Shown in pieces: positions 1 to 8,945 of a stretch of 64,000 nucleotides of DNA. Numbering within the stretch: the first letter of the stretch is position 1; every line of letters begins with the position of its first letter. The notes beneath the pieces are model-generated. The model was not told where the DNA came from and ran no database searches. It saw nothing but the letters and a program-made list of their open reading frames with translations. A program made the position numbers and the translations under genes. The DNA comes from Distichodus sexfasciatus (Eukaryota; Chordata; Actinopteri; Characiformes; Distichodontidae), in contig JAVGVS010000042.1 in assembly GCA_032718565.1 (NCBI GenBank), positions 1,471,207 through 1,535,206 of the forward strand, written 5' to 3'.

Positions 1-512
1 ACACTGAGAGCCCCATGGATCTGATCCCTCTAATCTGCATGTCTGCTAGACATTAGTGCTGTGGTTTATGAAACACTAGGAGACCTGGACCTCAGCCCTG
101 AACCCTAGGGTGTGTCCATTTGACCTTATTATATGGTTGCAAACACAGAAAAACTTCTGACCTATGCTCAAAATGCTAGGTGTAGCCTAGACCTTAGCCA
201 TACTATTTGGGAACATGAGAACCCCATTTACCTCAGCCCAAAACCCTGGGTGTCCATTACTCGGATCTAGTGGTATGCTCTATGCAACAGGAGACTGCTT
301 GATCTCTGACCTATGCCCTATGAAACAATAGGAGGCCCATAGGCCTCATCCCTAAACCTGGGTGTCCCCTAGACATTAGTGCTAAGAGCCCTCATGGTGC
401 CCACCAGCATACTCCTGAGCTAGTCCACACATGAAATGATAATTGCGCCATGGCTCTCAGTCCTAAACCCTGGGTGTCCCTTACACCTTAGCCCTATGAT
501 TTATGTAACACC
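1..512. repeat. 72-bp two-module tandem repeat, block 1
   Basis: Degenerate tandem units alternate a module of about 41 bp (core GAAACACTAGGAGACTCCTG, then GACCTCAGCCCT) with a module of about 31 bp (core CCTGGGTGTCCCCTAGACC, then TTAGTGCT). The same units recur at 8436-11215 and 46388-47805. The block runs off the left edge of the window and ends near 512, where the unit pattern stops. Units are strongly diverged, so the array is old or poorly homogenised. No coding role is claimed. Confidence 0.85.
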
Positions 513-1033
513 CAACTCTTGAGGATATGCTTTAAACAAGGGAAGGAATTGGAGGTTTGGGCCAGTAGATTCAGCTGCTGTAGCATAAAAGTGTTCAGTC
601 AGGGGCTCAGAATCCAGATTTTAAATGAAAAAACCCTTTTTACTATGTAACTGGAAAAAAATAAAATAAAATAAATAAATGAGTAATTGTTAACCCAAAA
701 ACAGTTGAACTTATTTACAAATTTTACACAACGATGAATATTTTAGATTCCCTTCCCTAGATTACCTTCTTCAAAATTCAATTTTGACTTTCAAGAAAGC
801 TTTCGGTGCAACTTATTAGCAGATACCCAAAAAAGAAAAATATGCAGTTCAGGAAAACAAGGTTTTGCACTACGTTCACGTCCAGTTCAGAGTTCTCCCC
901 CCACCCCGAAAAATTGTGTGCGTGTGTATTTGTGAGGAGCTGCTGAAGAGCTGTTGTGCTGACACAAGCTGGGCCTACCACATTGAAGAGTGCAATAGGG
1001 TCTGTCCAGTTAATGCAGGCAAAAATCACTCTC
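513..1033. other. No gene recognised; edge of array to candidate exon
   Basis: Unique sequence with an A-rich stretch at 655-685. A minus-strand open frame covers 778-1029 but has no ATG and no recognisable domain. If the candidate minus-strand transcript is real, part of this stretch would be its 3' untranslated region. No other feature is seen. Confidence 0.4.
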
Positions 1034-1111
1034 TCATAGGGTCCGAATGGGAAGGCTCGCCATCAAGTCACCATCCAGAGGCAGAACGTCAGCCAAAACA
1101 AAAAACCTGAC
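1034..1111 (-). other. Candidate terminal coding exon of unknown minus-strand gene
   Basis: Read on the minus strand, a good acceptor (TGTCTGTTGGCAG) ends at 1112. It is followed by an open frame of 25 codons from 1111 to a TGA at 1034-1036, giving VRFFVLADVLPLDGD followed by LMASLPIRTL. The frame is phase 0 and joins in frame to the open exon at 2359-2592, whose donor is also phase 0. The intron between them contains the hAT element at 1217-2067. The product is not recognised. Against it: the joined frame has no in-frame ATG except at the very end of the first exon, so this could instead be untranslated sequence or a pseudogene. Confidence 0.3.
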
Positions 1112-1216
1112 CTGCCAACAGACACGGCCAGTAGAATACACAAAAGAAATGCACCATTAACATATGTAGTCATACAAAGTAGCACCACATGTTCACAAAT
1201 CTGACCGTATTAAATC

Positions 1217-2067
1217 CACAGGCGGACAGTAACTAAGTAAATTTACTTGAGTATTGTACTTAAGTAGAGTTTTTGAGTATCTGTACTTCACTTGAGTAGT
1301 ATTTTATTTGAAACTTATGACTCCACTTCACTCACACATTTTAAAGACAAATACTGTACTTTTCTGCTTCACTACATTTCTATCAAGGTTCTGCCACTCA
1401 AGGTTACATTCAAATCTGTGGATTAAGTGGATGTGATTCCCTTTCTAAAAACGGATTGGTTGTTTGGCAGGACAGCTCCATCAATGATCAGTAGGGTTAC
1501 GTCATACCTGTAGACTGAAACTATAAAACCAAGTTCAGATGGTTCTGCTGTTTTCTGTCTTGATTAACATTGTTACTGTTGGAAAGTCATGAAGCTAGAG
1601 GTGTAGAGCTGGGTTTTAAGCAGGTTGGAATGTTCGATTATATTGTGAGTACTGCATTTACAGCTATTGCACTGTCCTCCTGATTAACATACACATATAT
1701 GTGAGCACACACTGCTAGAGCTGGGTCAGAACACTACCATGCTTTGTTTGGTGTGTAGTCTTACAATAATTTAATAAAATAAAATAATGACTGGTTTTCT
1801 TTATCAGTTTAAGTTTCATTCTGTAACATTCTACCAGTTCCTTATTCTACAGTTTCTACAAGCTAGTCAACATTAGGTAATGTAAGGGTTGTGGCAATAA
1901 TGCAGCAATGCAGTGAAAGAAGATGTACTTTTAATACTTAAGTATTTTTTTTTAAACAAGTACTTCAGTACTTTAACTTAAGTAAAAATTTGACTGTACA
2001 ACTTTCACTTGTATTGGAGTAACATTTGACACTTAAGTAATGAAGTTAGCTACTTTGCCCACCTCTG
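1217..2067. mobile_element. Non-autonomous hAT-type DNA transposon with perfect 8-bp TSD
   Basis: The element is 851 bp, flanked by identical 8-bp copies of ATTAAATC at 1209-1216 and 2068-2075. Terminal inverted repeats agree imperfectly: the left end begins CACAGGCGGACAGTAACTAA and the right end, read inward on the other strand, begins CAGAGGTGGGCAAAGTAGCT. An 8-bp duplication with CAGAGGTGGG-like ends is the hAT signature. The subterminal parts are rich in ACTTAAGTA/TACTTGAGTA words. No transposase frame is visible, so the copy depends on another element for movement. Confidence 0.88.
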
Positions 2068-2358
2068 ATTAAATCAAACTATAATTAAAAGCACAAAATC
2101 GTCCCTTCGATTTCTCTAACCAAAATACGTGCAAGAGTGTCTTTTCTCCATTACAAACTTCACATAACAACGTTTTTACAACAAACTTCAACCCCTGTGG
2201 GCAATAAAACAGCAGAATTAACTTTTTTCGTTTGTTATGAATCATTACATCTGAGGTGGCGACTATAAAAACCTCAACAATGCAATTTACGATTTAAAGT
2301 ACAACATTAAATCTAATTTAAATCTCCTTTCACAGCATATAAGCAAAATAAAGCTTAC

Positions 2359-2592
2359 CGATCTCATGAGCGAATACACAGTTTTAACGATGTAAGCAGC
2401 GTTACACGAAGCTCGCAAAATCCGGTCCAAACCTGAACTGAGTCTCCAATCTCTTTGGAACCTGTGAAACGCTGCCGTTAATATTTCCGCAGTTTTTGAT
2501 GAATGCTCGTCGTCGCTACCCCCACTTTCAAACGCCACCGTCTCGCCCTCGTCTCGTCTCCTACCGGCCGCCAGCACGCACCAACTTCTCAC
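2359..2592 (-). other. Candidate first exon of unknown minus-strand gene
   Basis: A minus-strand frame is fully open for 78 codons and looks protein-like (AEILTAAFHRFQRDW and RILRASCNAAYIVKTVYSL occur in it). It ends at a consensus donor, TCG|GTAAGC, with the GT at 2357-2358. Composition is CpG-rich compared with the AT-rich surroundings. Upstream on the minus strand lie two inverted CCAAT boxes, as in a TATA-less promoter. There is no in-frame ATG before codon 76 and an in-frame TAG lies about 13 codons upstream of 2592, so translation would need a non-AUG start, or most of the exon is 5' untranslated. The family is not recognised. Confidence 0.35.
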
Positions 2593-2700
2593 CGGCAGCA
2601 GGTGGGCGGGACCACTTGACGCGCTCTATTTTCTGATTGGTTGGGCCTCGTGTAACTCTGTCACAAACCCTATTGGATATGGGTTTCCAAATTGACTCCT
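2593..2700 (-). promoter_or_regulatory. CCAAT-box, GC-rich promoter-like region
   Basis: The plus strand reads CTGATTGGTTGGGCC near 2632 and CCTATTGGATAT near 2670. On the minus strand these are two CCAAT boxes about 40 bp apart. They sit just upstream of the CpG-rich candidate exon at 2359-2592. This arrangement is typical of TATA-less housekeeping promoters. Assignment as a promoter is inference. Confidence 0.35.
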
Positions 2701-2801
2701 TGGCAAAATAAAAGCAGAAACACAACATATTAAAAGATTTTTTTACTTACTTCAGTCTCCTAATTATTTATTTTTTCTTCATACGTGATCCTATGGATAT
2801 A

Positions 2802-3366
2802 TACGACGGCGTTTTAGTGCCACCTCAAAAAAAAAATCTAAGTGCCACCTTAAAAAAAAAAAATCTAAGATTACGAGATTAAACTCGTAATATTTCGAGA
2901 ATAAACTCGAAACTACGAGAATAAAGTCGAAATGTTACGAGAATAAAGTCGAAATATTACGAGAATAAAGTCGAAATGTTACGAGAATAAAGTCGAATTT
3001 TGACGTGATGTTCTGTACAAGCATCGCCGCCTGGGCGCCCAGTGAGTTAAAGGCTTCACGGAAGACTCCTTGCCAACATCAACCGCTGTAAAGGTAAGGT
3101 TGTGTAAATCTCTTTTAGTTAAATGTTGTTTGATATAATTTGATCTGACTTTTATTCTCGTAATTATTTCTGACTTTTTTTTCAGAACATTTCGATTTCC
3201 TTTTATTCTCGTAATATTTTCGACTTTATTTCGGTAAATATTTCGACTTTTTTTCTCGTGTTTCGAGTTTATTCTCGAAATATTACGAGTTTAATCTTCG
3301 TAATCGTAGATTTTTTTTTACAGGCACTTTGATTTTTTTTTTTAAGGTGGCACTAAACGCCGTCGA
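2802..3366. mobile_element. Long-inverted-repeat MITE with subterminal repeats
   Basis: The left end CGACGGCGTTTTAGTGCCAC (from 2804) is mirrored by GTGGCACTAAACGCCGTCG ending at 3365. Inside each end come A/T runs and then tandem copies of a motif near TTACGAGAATAAAGTCG (2865-2998), which reappears inverted at 3150-3310. GATATA occurs on both sides (2796-2801 and 3367-3372) and is the likely 6-bp target duplication. The unique centre (3010-3130) has no transposase. The subterminal motif resembles the ATTATGAGATAAAAAGTC motif at the ends of the neighbouring rve-integrase transposon. Confidence 0.75.
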
Positions 3367-3419
3367 GATATAGCGGGGAAGCCCGCCTGCCAGTAAAAGA
3401 AAAGAAAAATCCGAACGAA

Positions 3420-3533
3420 AACAAGTCAAAAAAAAAAATTACGAGATAAAAAGTCATAATTATGAGATAAAAAGTCAAAATTATGAGATAAAAAAGTCGG
3501 AATTATGATAAAAAGTCGAAAATTATGAGATAA
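3420..3533. repeat. ATTATGAGATAAAAAGTC tandem motif, left copy
   Basis: About five imperfect units of ATTATGAGATAAAAAGTC. The same motif occurs at 4226-4300 and, inverted, at 8316-8397, where it forms the ends of the rve-integrase transposon. The solo LTR begins immediately after this block at 3534, so the block may be the displaced outer part of the transposon's left end. Confidence 0.6.
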
Positions 3534-4018
3534 TGTCGTGGAGGAATCTTCAACACTGGACAGAATAAAAATGAAACAGTCTTACAACAGAAATGATACA
3601 GGTGGTTCTTTATTTTGCCAAAACAGGTAGCAAAACAGTACCACACTCCAACCAGTCTGTGGAACCAATTCTATAGTTCGCTGGGCATCCATTTTTATAC
3701 ATCTTCTTCCCCGCTTGGATTACACCCACTTTTTCTGTGGTCACTCCCCTTGTCTTTAGCCACCATTATTTCCAATGGACGGTTCCACACCTTCATTTGC
3801 ATCCCGGGCTCCACCAAAAAATTATGATCTTTACTTGCATTTGACAGACAAGCTTACAGAGTTTACAGGCAGTTCATATACTGGTCAACCATAAAAACAT
3901 TATACCTGTCAGACAGTCAAGGACACAAACCACTCTGCGCCATCACCCATGGGGTTTGTTGGGTTCATTCAACTCCTTATATGGAGACCTTCCGTTGGCG
4001 CACACACTTTGTGTGACA
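3534..4018 (-). mobile_element. Solo LTR of a retrovirus-like element, minus orientation
   Basis: Read on the minus strand the segment starts TGTCACAC and ends CCACGACA, so it has TG...CA-type ends. It holds a TATAAAA box (near 3698) and an AATAAA signal (near 3613) in the order expected of an LTR (U3-R-U5). Length is about 485 bp, and no gag, pol or env sequence flanks it, so it is a recombined solo copy. A clean target duplication is not seen: the left flank ends GATAA and the right flank begins GTGATT. The lineage (endogenous retrovirus or Gypsy type) cannot be fixed from an LTR alone. Confidence 0.6.
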
Positions 4019-4225
4019 GTGATTAATTTGAGGTAACTTTTAGGTAAGATATGTAAAATAATATGAGAATTAAATAAAAACATAAAGACCATAATATGAA
4101 TAAACAGGATAATGTAATAAAAGAAAATAACATGAAAATGTTATATAATGTTACACACACATGAATATACTATATAGGTGAAATAAAATATGATAAATCA
4201 AAAGAAGTAAAAAAATATATATATG
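4019..4225. other. AT-rich stretch, no gene
   Basis: Very A+T-rich sequence between the solo LTR and the terminal motif of the rve-integrase transposon. It contains many short AATA/TAAAA words and nothing identifiable. Confidence 0.5.
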
Positions 4226-4330
4226 ATAAACGAGATAAAAAGTTGAAATTATGAGATTAAAAAGTCGGAATTATGAGATAAAAAGTCAAAATTATGATAA
4301 AGGAAGTGCGCATGCGCGCCAGTGGTGCTT

Positions 4331-5087
4331 GAAGACGTTTTGCATTCTGTGCTGAGATACAGTGTTACACCTAAGTTTTTTTAATGTTAGACTTAACACG
4401 TCTCTGAATCACACCGTCGTTGATAATATCCGAGTGATTTTGTGTAATCATTTTGTGAAATATGAATCTTTTATCGGCGAGAAACCACGAGAAAGGCAAA
4501 AGCTTTGGAACGACAAGGGATACGCAACTGAAGGGGCCCTCAGAGAAACAGATTTTCGACATGAAATGAACAAAGTCATGTGTGGGTCATGGACCTAGTC
4601 TTAAGATACAATCGTTTCAGTCTACAATAATGTTTTATTGTTTTCAGGTTAATAACTTGTTATGTTTGTAATAACAAGGTTGTTCAATTAACTGTTGAAA
4701 TGCTGAGATAACTTGTTTTTCAATATGCACCATTTGATTCAGCAAGAGCTACCTTAAACAAGTACATGTTACACAACAGCCCATGTTACACAGTTTGTTA
4801 AATGTATTACTGATTAATATTTCATATTGCAAGCAGTATATACTTTGTTCAGGTGCTGTTATTTACCATTAAAAACCTGCTTACAATAAAAACCTGCTTT
4901 TTTGTATTATCTGAGTTATGTGAATAATACATAGTTGCTGATTTTGTTTTTTTACCAAGTTCTTACAAATAGTCACTGTAAGGACAACTATATACATATA
5001 TTTCACATACAAACAGTATTTGTCCTAAAATGAAACAGCAATCAAACAAAAACACATTTCTGAAATGTTACACAGGTCCAAATTAAT
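4331..5087. other. Interior of the rve transposon, 3' of its coding part
   Basis: A/T-rich sequence between the left terminal repeat and the last coding exon of the transposase. A plus-strand open frame at 4362-4598 has no recognisable domain and is probably fortuitous. Nothing else is identified. Confidence 0.4.
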
Positions 5088-5423
5088 TTAATCATTTGGA
5101 TCCAGTTCATTGTTTAGCAGCCTTCTGATTTCGATATACATGTTAACTGTTTCAAACACATCATTAGTTAATTTCAGATTATACTCTGACATTAGGTCCA
5201 CACAGATTTGAAACACATTTTCATCACATGGGAAGTCCTCAAACATACACTCTTCAAGGCAGACTTGAACCTTCTCCAGGTCCACAGAATGCAAATTGTC
5301 TCTGCCTCCATACAGTTAAAGGACTGCATGCAATATGGAAGGACGTCCATGAGGTGAACGCGAGATGTGAACTTGACGAACTCTGTGATCGTTCCAAGTC
5401 AGCACAACCTCATTAAGTTCTGC
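5088..5423 (-). pseudogene. C-terminal exon of the rve-integrase transposase, broken
   Basis: On the minus strand a splice acceptor (TTATTTGCCTCCTAG) ends at 5424, followed by one reading frame to a stop near 5088. The frame begins AELNEVVLTWNDHRVRQVHI, the N-x-H-R-(I/V)-R segment that follows the DDE core in this transposase family. It is then cut by a single TAA after SILHAVL. It continues LYGGRDNLHSVDLEKVQVC and ends with a helical acidic tail (LLNNELDPND). The first part of the protein is encoded at 7455-8150. The premature stop and the separation by a LINE make the copy non-functional. Confidence 0.65.
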
Positions 5424-5592
5424 CTAGGAGGCAAATAATATTCAGTCAGATAGAGTGTATAAAACTTCTGGACATTAGTGATTACTGCCTCATGCAAGTG
5501 GCCCTGACCCACAGTTTGATTCATTTGATAGATTTGTCTTTTTGCCATAATAATAATTTTTACATATTTAAATTAGGAATATTCCTCTATAG

Positions 5593-5830
5593 CAGGGACT
5601 TTGAACCGGTGGTCTGAGCCCCATATTGGTCTGCGGCGTTTCACTACTGAAATCACTTTTTAAAAATGATTTTATTATGTTTATTTTTCAAAACATTTCC
5701 AGTTTATTTGGGCAATTTCATGAATTAATTAATTTAATGCAAATATAAAAAAATAATAGAAAAAAATCTCCCCCTCCCCCCATAAACACAAGGGGGCCGC
5801 AGACTACTGGTTAGTCTGAATTTTTTCTGC
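5593..5830. mobile_element. hAT-like MITE candidate inside the rve transposon
   Basis: Starts CAGGGACTTTGAACCGGTGG and carries internal words such as ACATTTCCAG and AATTTAATGCAAATAT plus a TACTGGTTAGTCTGAAT end. The same words in the same order occur at 41615-41860, so this is a dispersed family. The weak inverted ends suggest hAT type, but no 8-bp duplication is seen. Confidence 0.5.
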
Positions 5831-6143
5831 ATGTCGTCTTACATTAATATGAACATAATTTTGAACATAAACATATTAATTAAAATCTCCAACAATCTCC
5901 TATTTAAGACATTTTAATATATTATGTACTCACTCACAGGTTTAAATTTAATCCTGGGGGCATAGCTGTTATCGGCCGCCAGGTTTCACAAGCATATGGT
6001 GCTTATTTTTTCATTGTAGCAAATGTAGCCTATTCAGTGCAAATGTTGGTTAAACCTGAGTGCTAAAGAACTTATGGCTCTCTAAAGACGATCAGATTGG
6101 TCCTAAAATGATCAAGGAGTGGAAGTACGGCAATCAAGCCACA

Positions 6144-7464
6144 AGGAGCACAGGAGCTCCTCAGGGCTGCGTTCTCAGTCCACTTCTGTTCACACTCCTG
6201 ACCCATGACTGCACCGCCCTGCACAGCTCAAACCACATCATCAAATTCACCGACGACGCGACCATGGTGGGGCTTATCAGCAACAACGATGAGTCGGTGT
6301 ACAGAGATGAGGTTCAGCAGCTGGCTGCCTGGTGCATTGAGAACAACCTGTCACTGACCAAAGAAATGATCATCGACTTCAGGAGAACTCGCTCCACCCA
6401 CACTCAGCATCCACGGTTCCATGGTTGAGACTGTAAAGAACACCAAGTTCCTGGGAGTTCACATCTCAGAAGACCTCACCTGGACCACCAATACCACCTC
6501 CATCACCAAAAAGGCCCAGCAGCGTCTCCACTTCCTGAGACGGCTGAAGCGAGCCAACCTCCCCCCTCCCACCTTCACCATGTTCCACAGGGGCACCATA
6601 GAGAGCGTCCTGACCAGCTGCATCTCCGTCTGGTTCGGTAACAGCACTGTTGCCGATAACAGACGGCTTCAAAGGATGGTCAAAGCAACTGGCAACATCA
6701 TCGGTGCATCTCTCCCGCCACTGCAGGACATCTTTTACAAACGCTGCATCAGAAGGGCCTCCTGCATCGTGCTCGACCCCTCACATCCTTCACATGGACT
6801 CTTTACACTCCTCCCATCCGGCAGACGCTATCGCAGCATCATGACTCGATCCTCCAGAATGCGTGATAGCTTTTTCCCACAAGCCATCAGACTCCTGAAC
6901 ACACTTCCTGCCCTCACACTTCCCCCCACACACACACCCGGACTGTGAACTAACTGACTCTGTTGCACCTCTGCACTTTACACATCACCGTCGCTGTGAT
7001 GCACATGCTGCTATATGGACTATTTCCTCCTCAAATGACTCTTAATACAACACTGCCATAATAATTTTTTCACTGCTGCCACTTACTTGCACAAATATTG
7101 AACATTGAATGTATAAATAAACCAGATATAGAATCTTTTTATATTATAACTGTTCTAACCTCTTGCACATCCAGTGTAAAAGTCAATTTTCATCTTTGTG
7201 GGTAATACTGCATCCAAACTGTCTCCCTATCCATCTCTATCTCTATTTCTGGTTCTAGTTTAAAGTTATATTTAATATTCCATGTCTAGTTTAAAATGTA
7301 TATTTTGTATTTTATTTATATATTGTTTATTCCATGTGCCTTATTTGTTCTTTGATACCCTATTTCCTACTGCACTGTAAAAACTGGAGCCAAATCATCT
7401 ATTCTCTCTGTATATCTGTACAGTATATAGCAGAGATGACAAAGTTTACTTTGACTTTGACTTT
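6144..7464 (+). mobile_element. 5'-truncated L2-type LINE, copy 1
   Basis: Carries the second half of a reverse transcriptase and the LINE 3' end. The sequence begins in the RT block STGAPQGCVLSPLLFTLLTH (6146 on) and includes the catalytic box as KFTDDATM (6240-6265). It continues through NNLSLTKEMIIDFRRTR (a few codons lost from the usual NMDKTKEM) and changes frame near 6421. The C-terminal domain at 6421-6948 includes TKFLGVHISEDLTWTTNTTS. The 3' end (7370-7464) has AGCAGAGATGAC and a TTTGAC repeat tail. It closely matches 45035-46387. It inserted into the rve transposon and is 5'-truncated as usual for target-primed insertion. It cannot make an active protein. Confidence 0.9.
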
Positions 7465-8150
7465 AAGAAGTAGCCATCTTCTCGCAGTTTGTCAAATAGG
7501 TCAGTTCAAAACTGGACGCATTCACATCTCAAGGTCAGCCACCATCGTTCAATCCGCTGGTTTCCAGTGTTTGGACCAAAGGTTACACTGTCTGTTTCAT
7601 ATTGGCTCTCTGAAAAATGTAAGAACCGCTGCATTTCTGCAACATGGCCATTTTCTGTTCCTAAATCAAGTTTGACTGTGGCAGGGCATCCACCAGAATT
7701 GATCACAGCAAGCAGCCAGCAATGATCGTTGGGTCATTTTTGTTTTGTAGGCTTCAAGCCTTATAATCTTTCTGGAAAACCCATCAATAGATCCATTGAT
7801 TGCAATTCCAAATGGCTTAAGCTTGTCGTAACCATCAGTGTGCCAGACATAGTCTGGACCACAGCTGTGGTAAACACGCCTTCGCAGTCTGTTTCTTGAT
7901 CTCAGATCAACACCTTCACCATCCAATAACTGTAGCAATATTCTCACTGTTTCTCTGTCTGTCACAATTCCATGTAACCAGCACTTTTGGTGCAGCCACC
8001 TGTAACCATGACACTGACCACACGCTTCCAGTTGCTGTTCAATGAATGTGGCCATCTCAGCCACATCAGCTTTATTCTTTTGATGCCACAGCCACTTCTT
8101 GCTTAAAATCCTCTCCAGCGTGCGTTTGCTCAGAACAACCCTATGTGAAT
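7455..8150 (-). pseudogene. rve/DDE integrase-like transposase, frameshifted exon
   Basis: The exon starts after a minus-strand acceptor (ATTTGCTTGCAG ending at 8151). Order: a helical N-terminal part (HRVVLSKRTLERILSKKWLW), a middle part that may bind zinc (CGQCHGYRWLHQKCW), then the DDE core. First catalytic D in YVWHTDGYDKLKPFG (about 7850), with GSIDGFSRK after it. Second D in VKLDLGTENGHVAEM (about 7660) and third acidic residue in GNQRIERWW (about 7555). A one-base frameshift near 7700 separates the first D from the second, and a TGA follows ECVQF at about 7508. The exon's far end is broken by the LINE at 7464. The DDE signature with N-Q-R-I-E is that of IS3/retroviral-type integrases. 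The copy is inactive. Confidence 0.75.
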
Positions 8151-8809
8151 CTGCAAGCAAATACAGTATTTTATTTGTTGTGAAGCCATGTTTAAAATAG
8201 TCCTTGATGTATTTACAATCTATTTGAATCCGAAGTCAAGCCAAAAACGTTAAGTTTGCATCTGCAAGTGACAACGGCAGGTTTAGCACCACTGGCGCAC
8301 ATGCCCACTTCCTTTCTCATAATTTCGACTTTTTATCTCATAATTTTGACTTTTTATCTTATAATTTTGACTGTTTATCTCATAATTTCGACTCTGGCGG
8401 AAATTATCCACTTTATTATGTGGGTTACATTTATTTAATATAAGAAGATCCATGGACCTCAGGCCTAAATTCTGCATGTCCCGTAGGCTTTAGTGCTTTG
8501 GTATTTGAAACACTATGAGACTCCTGGACCTCAGCCCTATGCTTAATGGAACACTAGGAGACCAATGGGTCTGAACCGTAAACTCTGGTTGTCTCCTAGA
8601 CCTTAGTGCTATGGTTTATGAAACACTAGGAGACTCCTGGACCTCAAGCCTAAACCATGGGTGTCCCCTAGACCTTAGTGCTATGATTTATGAAATACTA
8701 GGTGAGTCCTGGAACTTAGCCCTATGCTCTATGAAAAACTAGGAGCCCCATGGACCTCACCCTTGAATCCTGGATTTCCCCTAGAGCTTAGTTCTATGGT
8801 GTATGAACA

Positions 8810-8945
8810 GTTTTGGGAAGGTTACTTTTAAAATGTATTCCACTACAGATTACAGAATACATCCCCCAAAATGTAGTTTGTAACGTATTCCGTTAAGTTA
8901 CTCAATGTGAGTAACGTATTTTGAATACTTTGGATTACTTAACAC
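8810..8945. mobile_element. Dispersed fish repeat inserted in the array
   Basis: Breaks the 72-bp pattern with GGGAAGGTTACTTTTAAAAT followed by TATTCCACTACAGATTACAG and GTAACGTATTCCGTTA. I recognise this as a common interspersed repeat in fish genomes, probably a short DNA-transposon derivative. AACA lies at both junctions, too short to prove a duplication. Confidence 0.55.

Larger units (their letters stand above)
4226..8397 (-). mobile_element. Broken rve-integrase (IS3-like) DNA transposon
   Basis: Both ends carry the same inverted terminal module. At the left, ATTATGAGATAAAAAGTC-type repeats (4226-4300) are followed by GGAAGTGCGCATGCGCGCCA and GTGGTGCT. At the right, AGCACCACTGGCGCACATGC and CCACTTCCTT (8285-8313) are followed by the inverted repeats to 8397. 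Between them, on the minus strand, lie pieces of a DDE (rve) integrase-like transposase at 8150-7455 and 5423-5088. The element is dead: it has a frameshift, two stops, an L2 LINE insertion (6144-7464) and a MITE-like insertion (5593-5830). The relation to Repbase IS3EU-type elements is my best guess; Ginger-type is the alternative. Confidence 0.7.
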
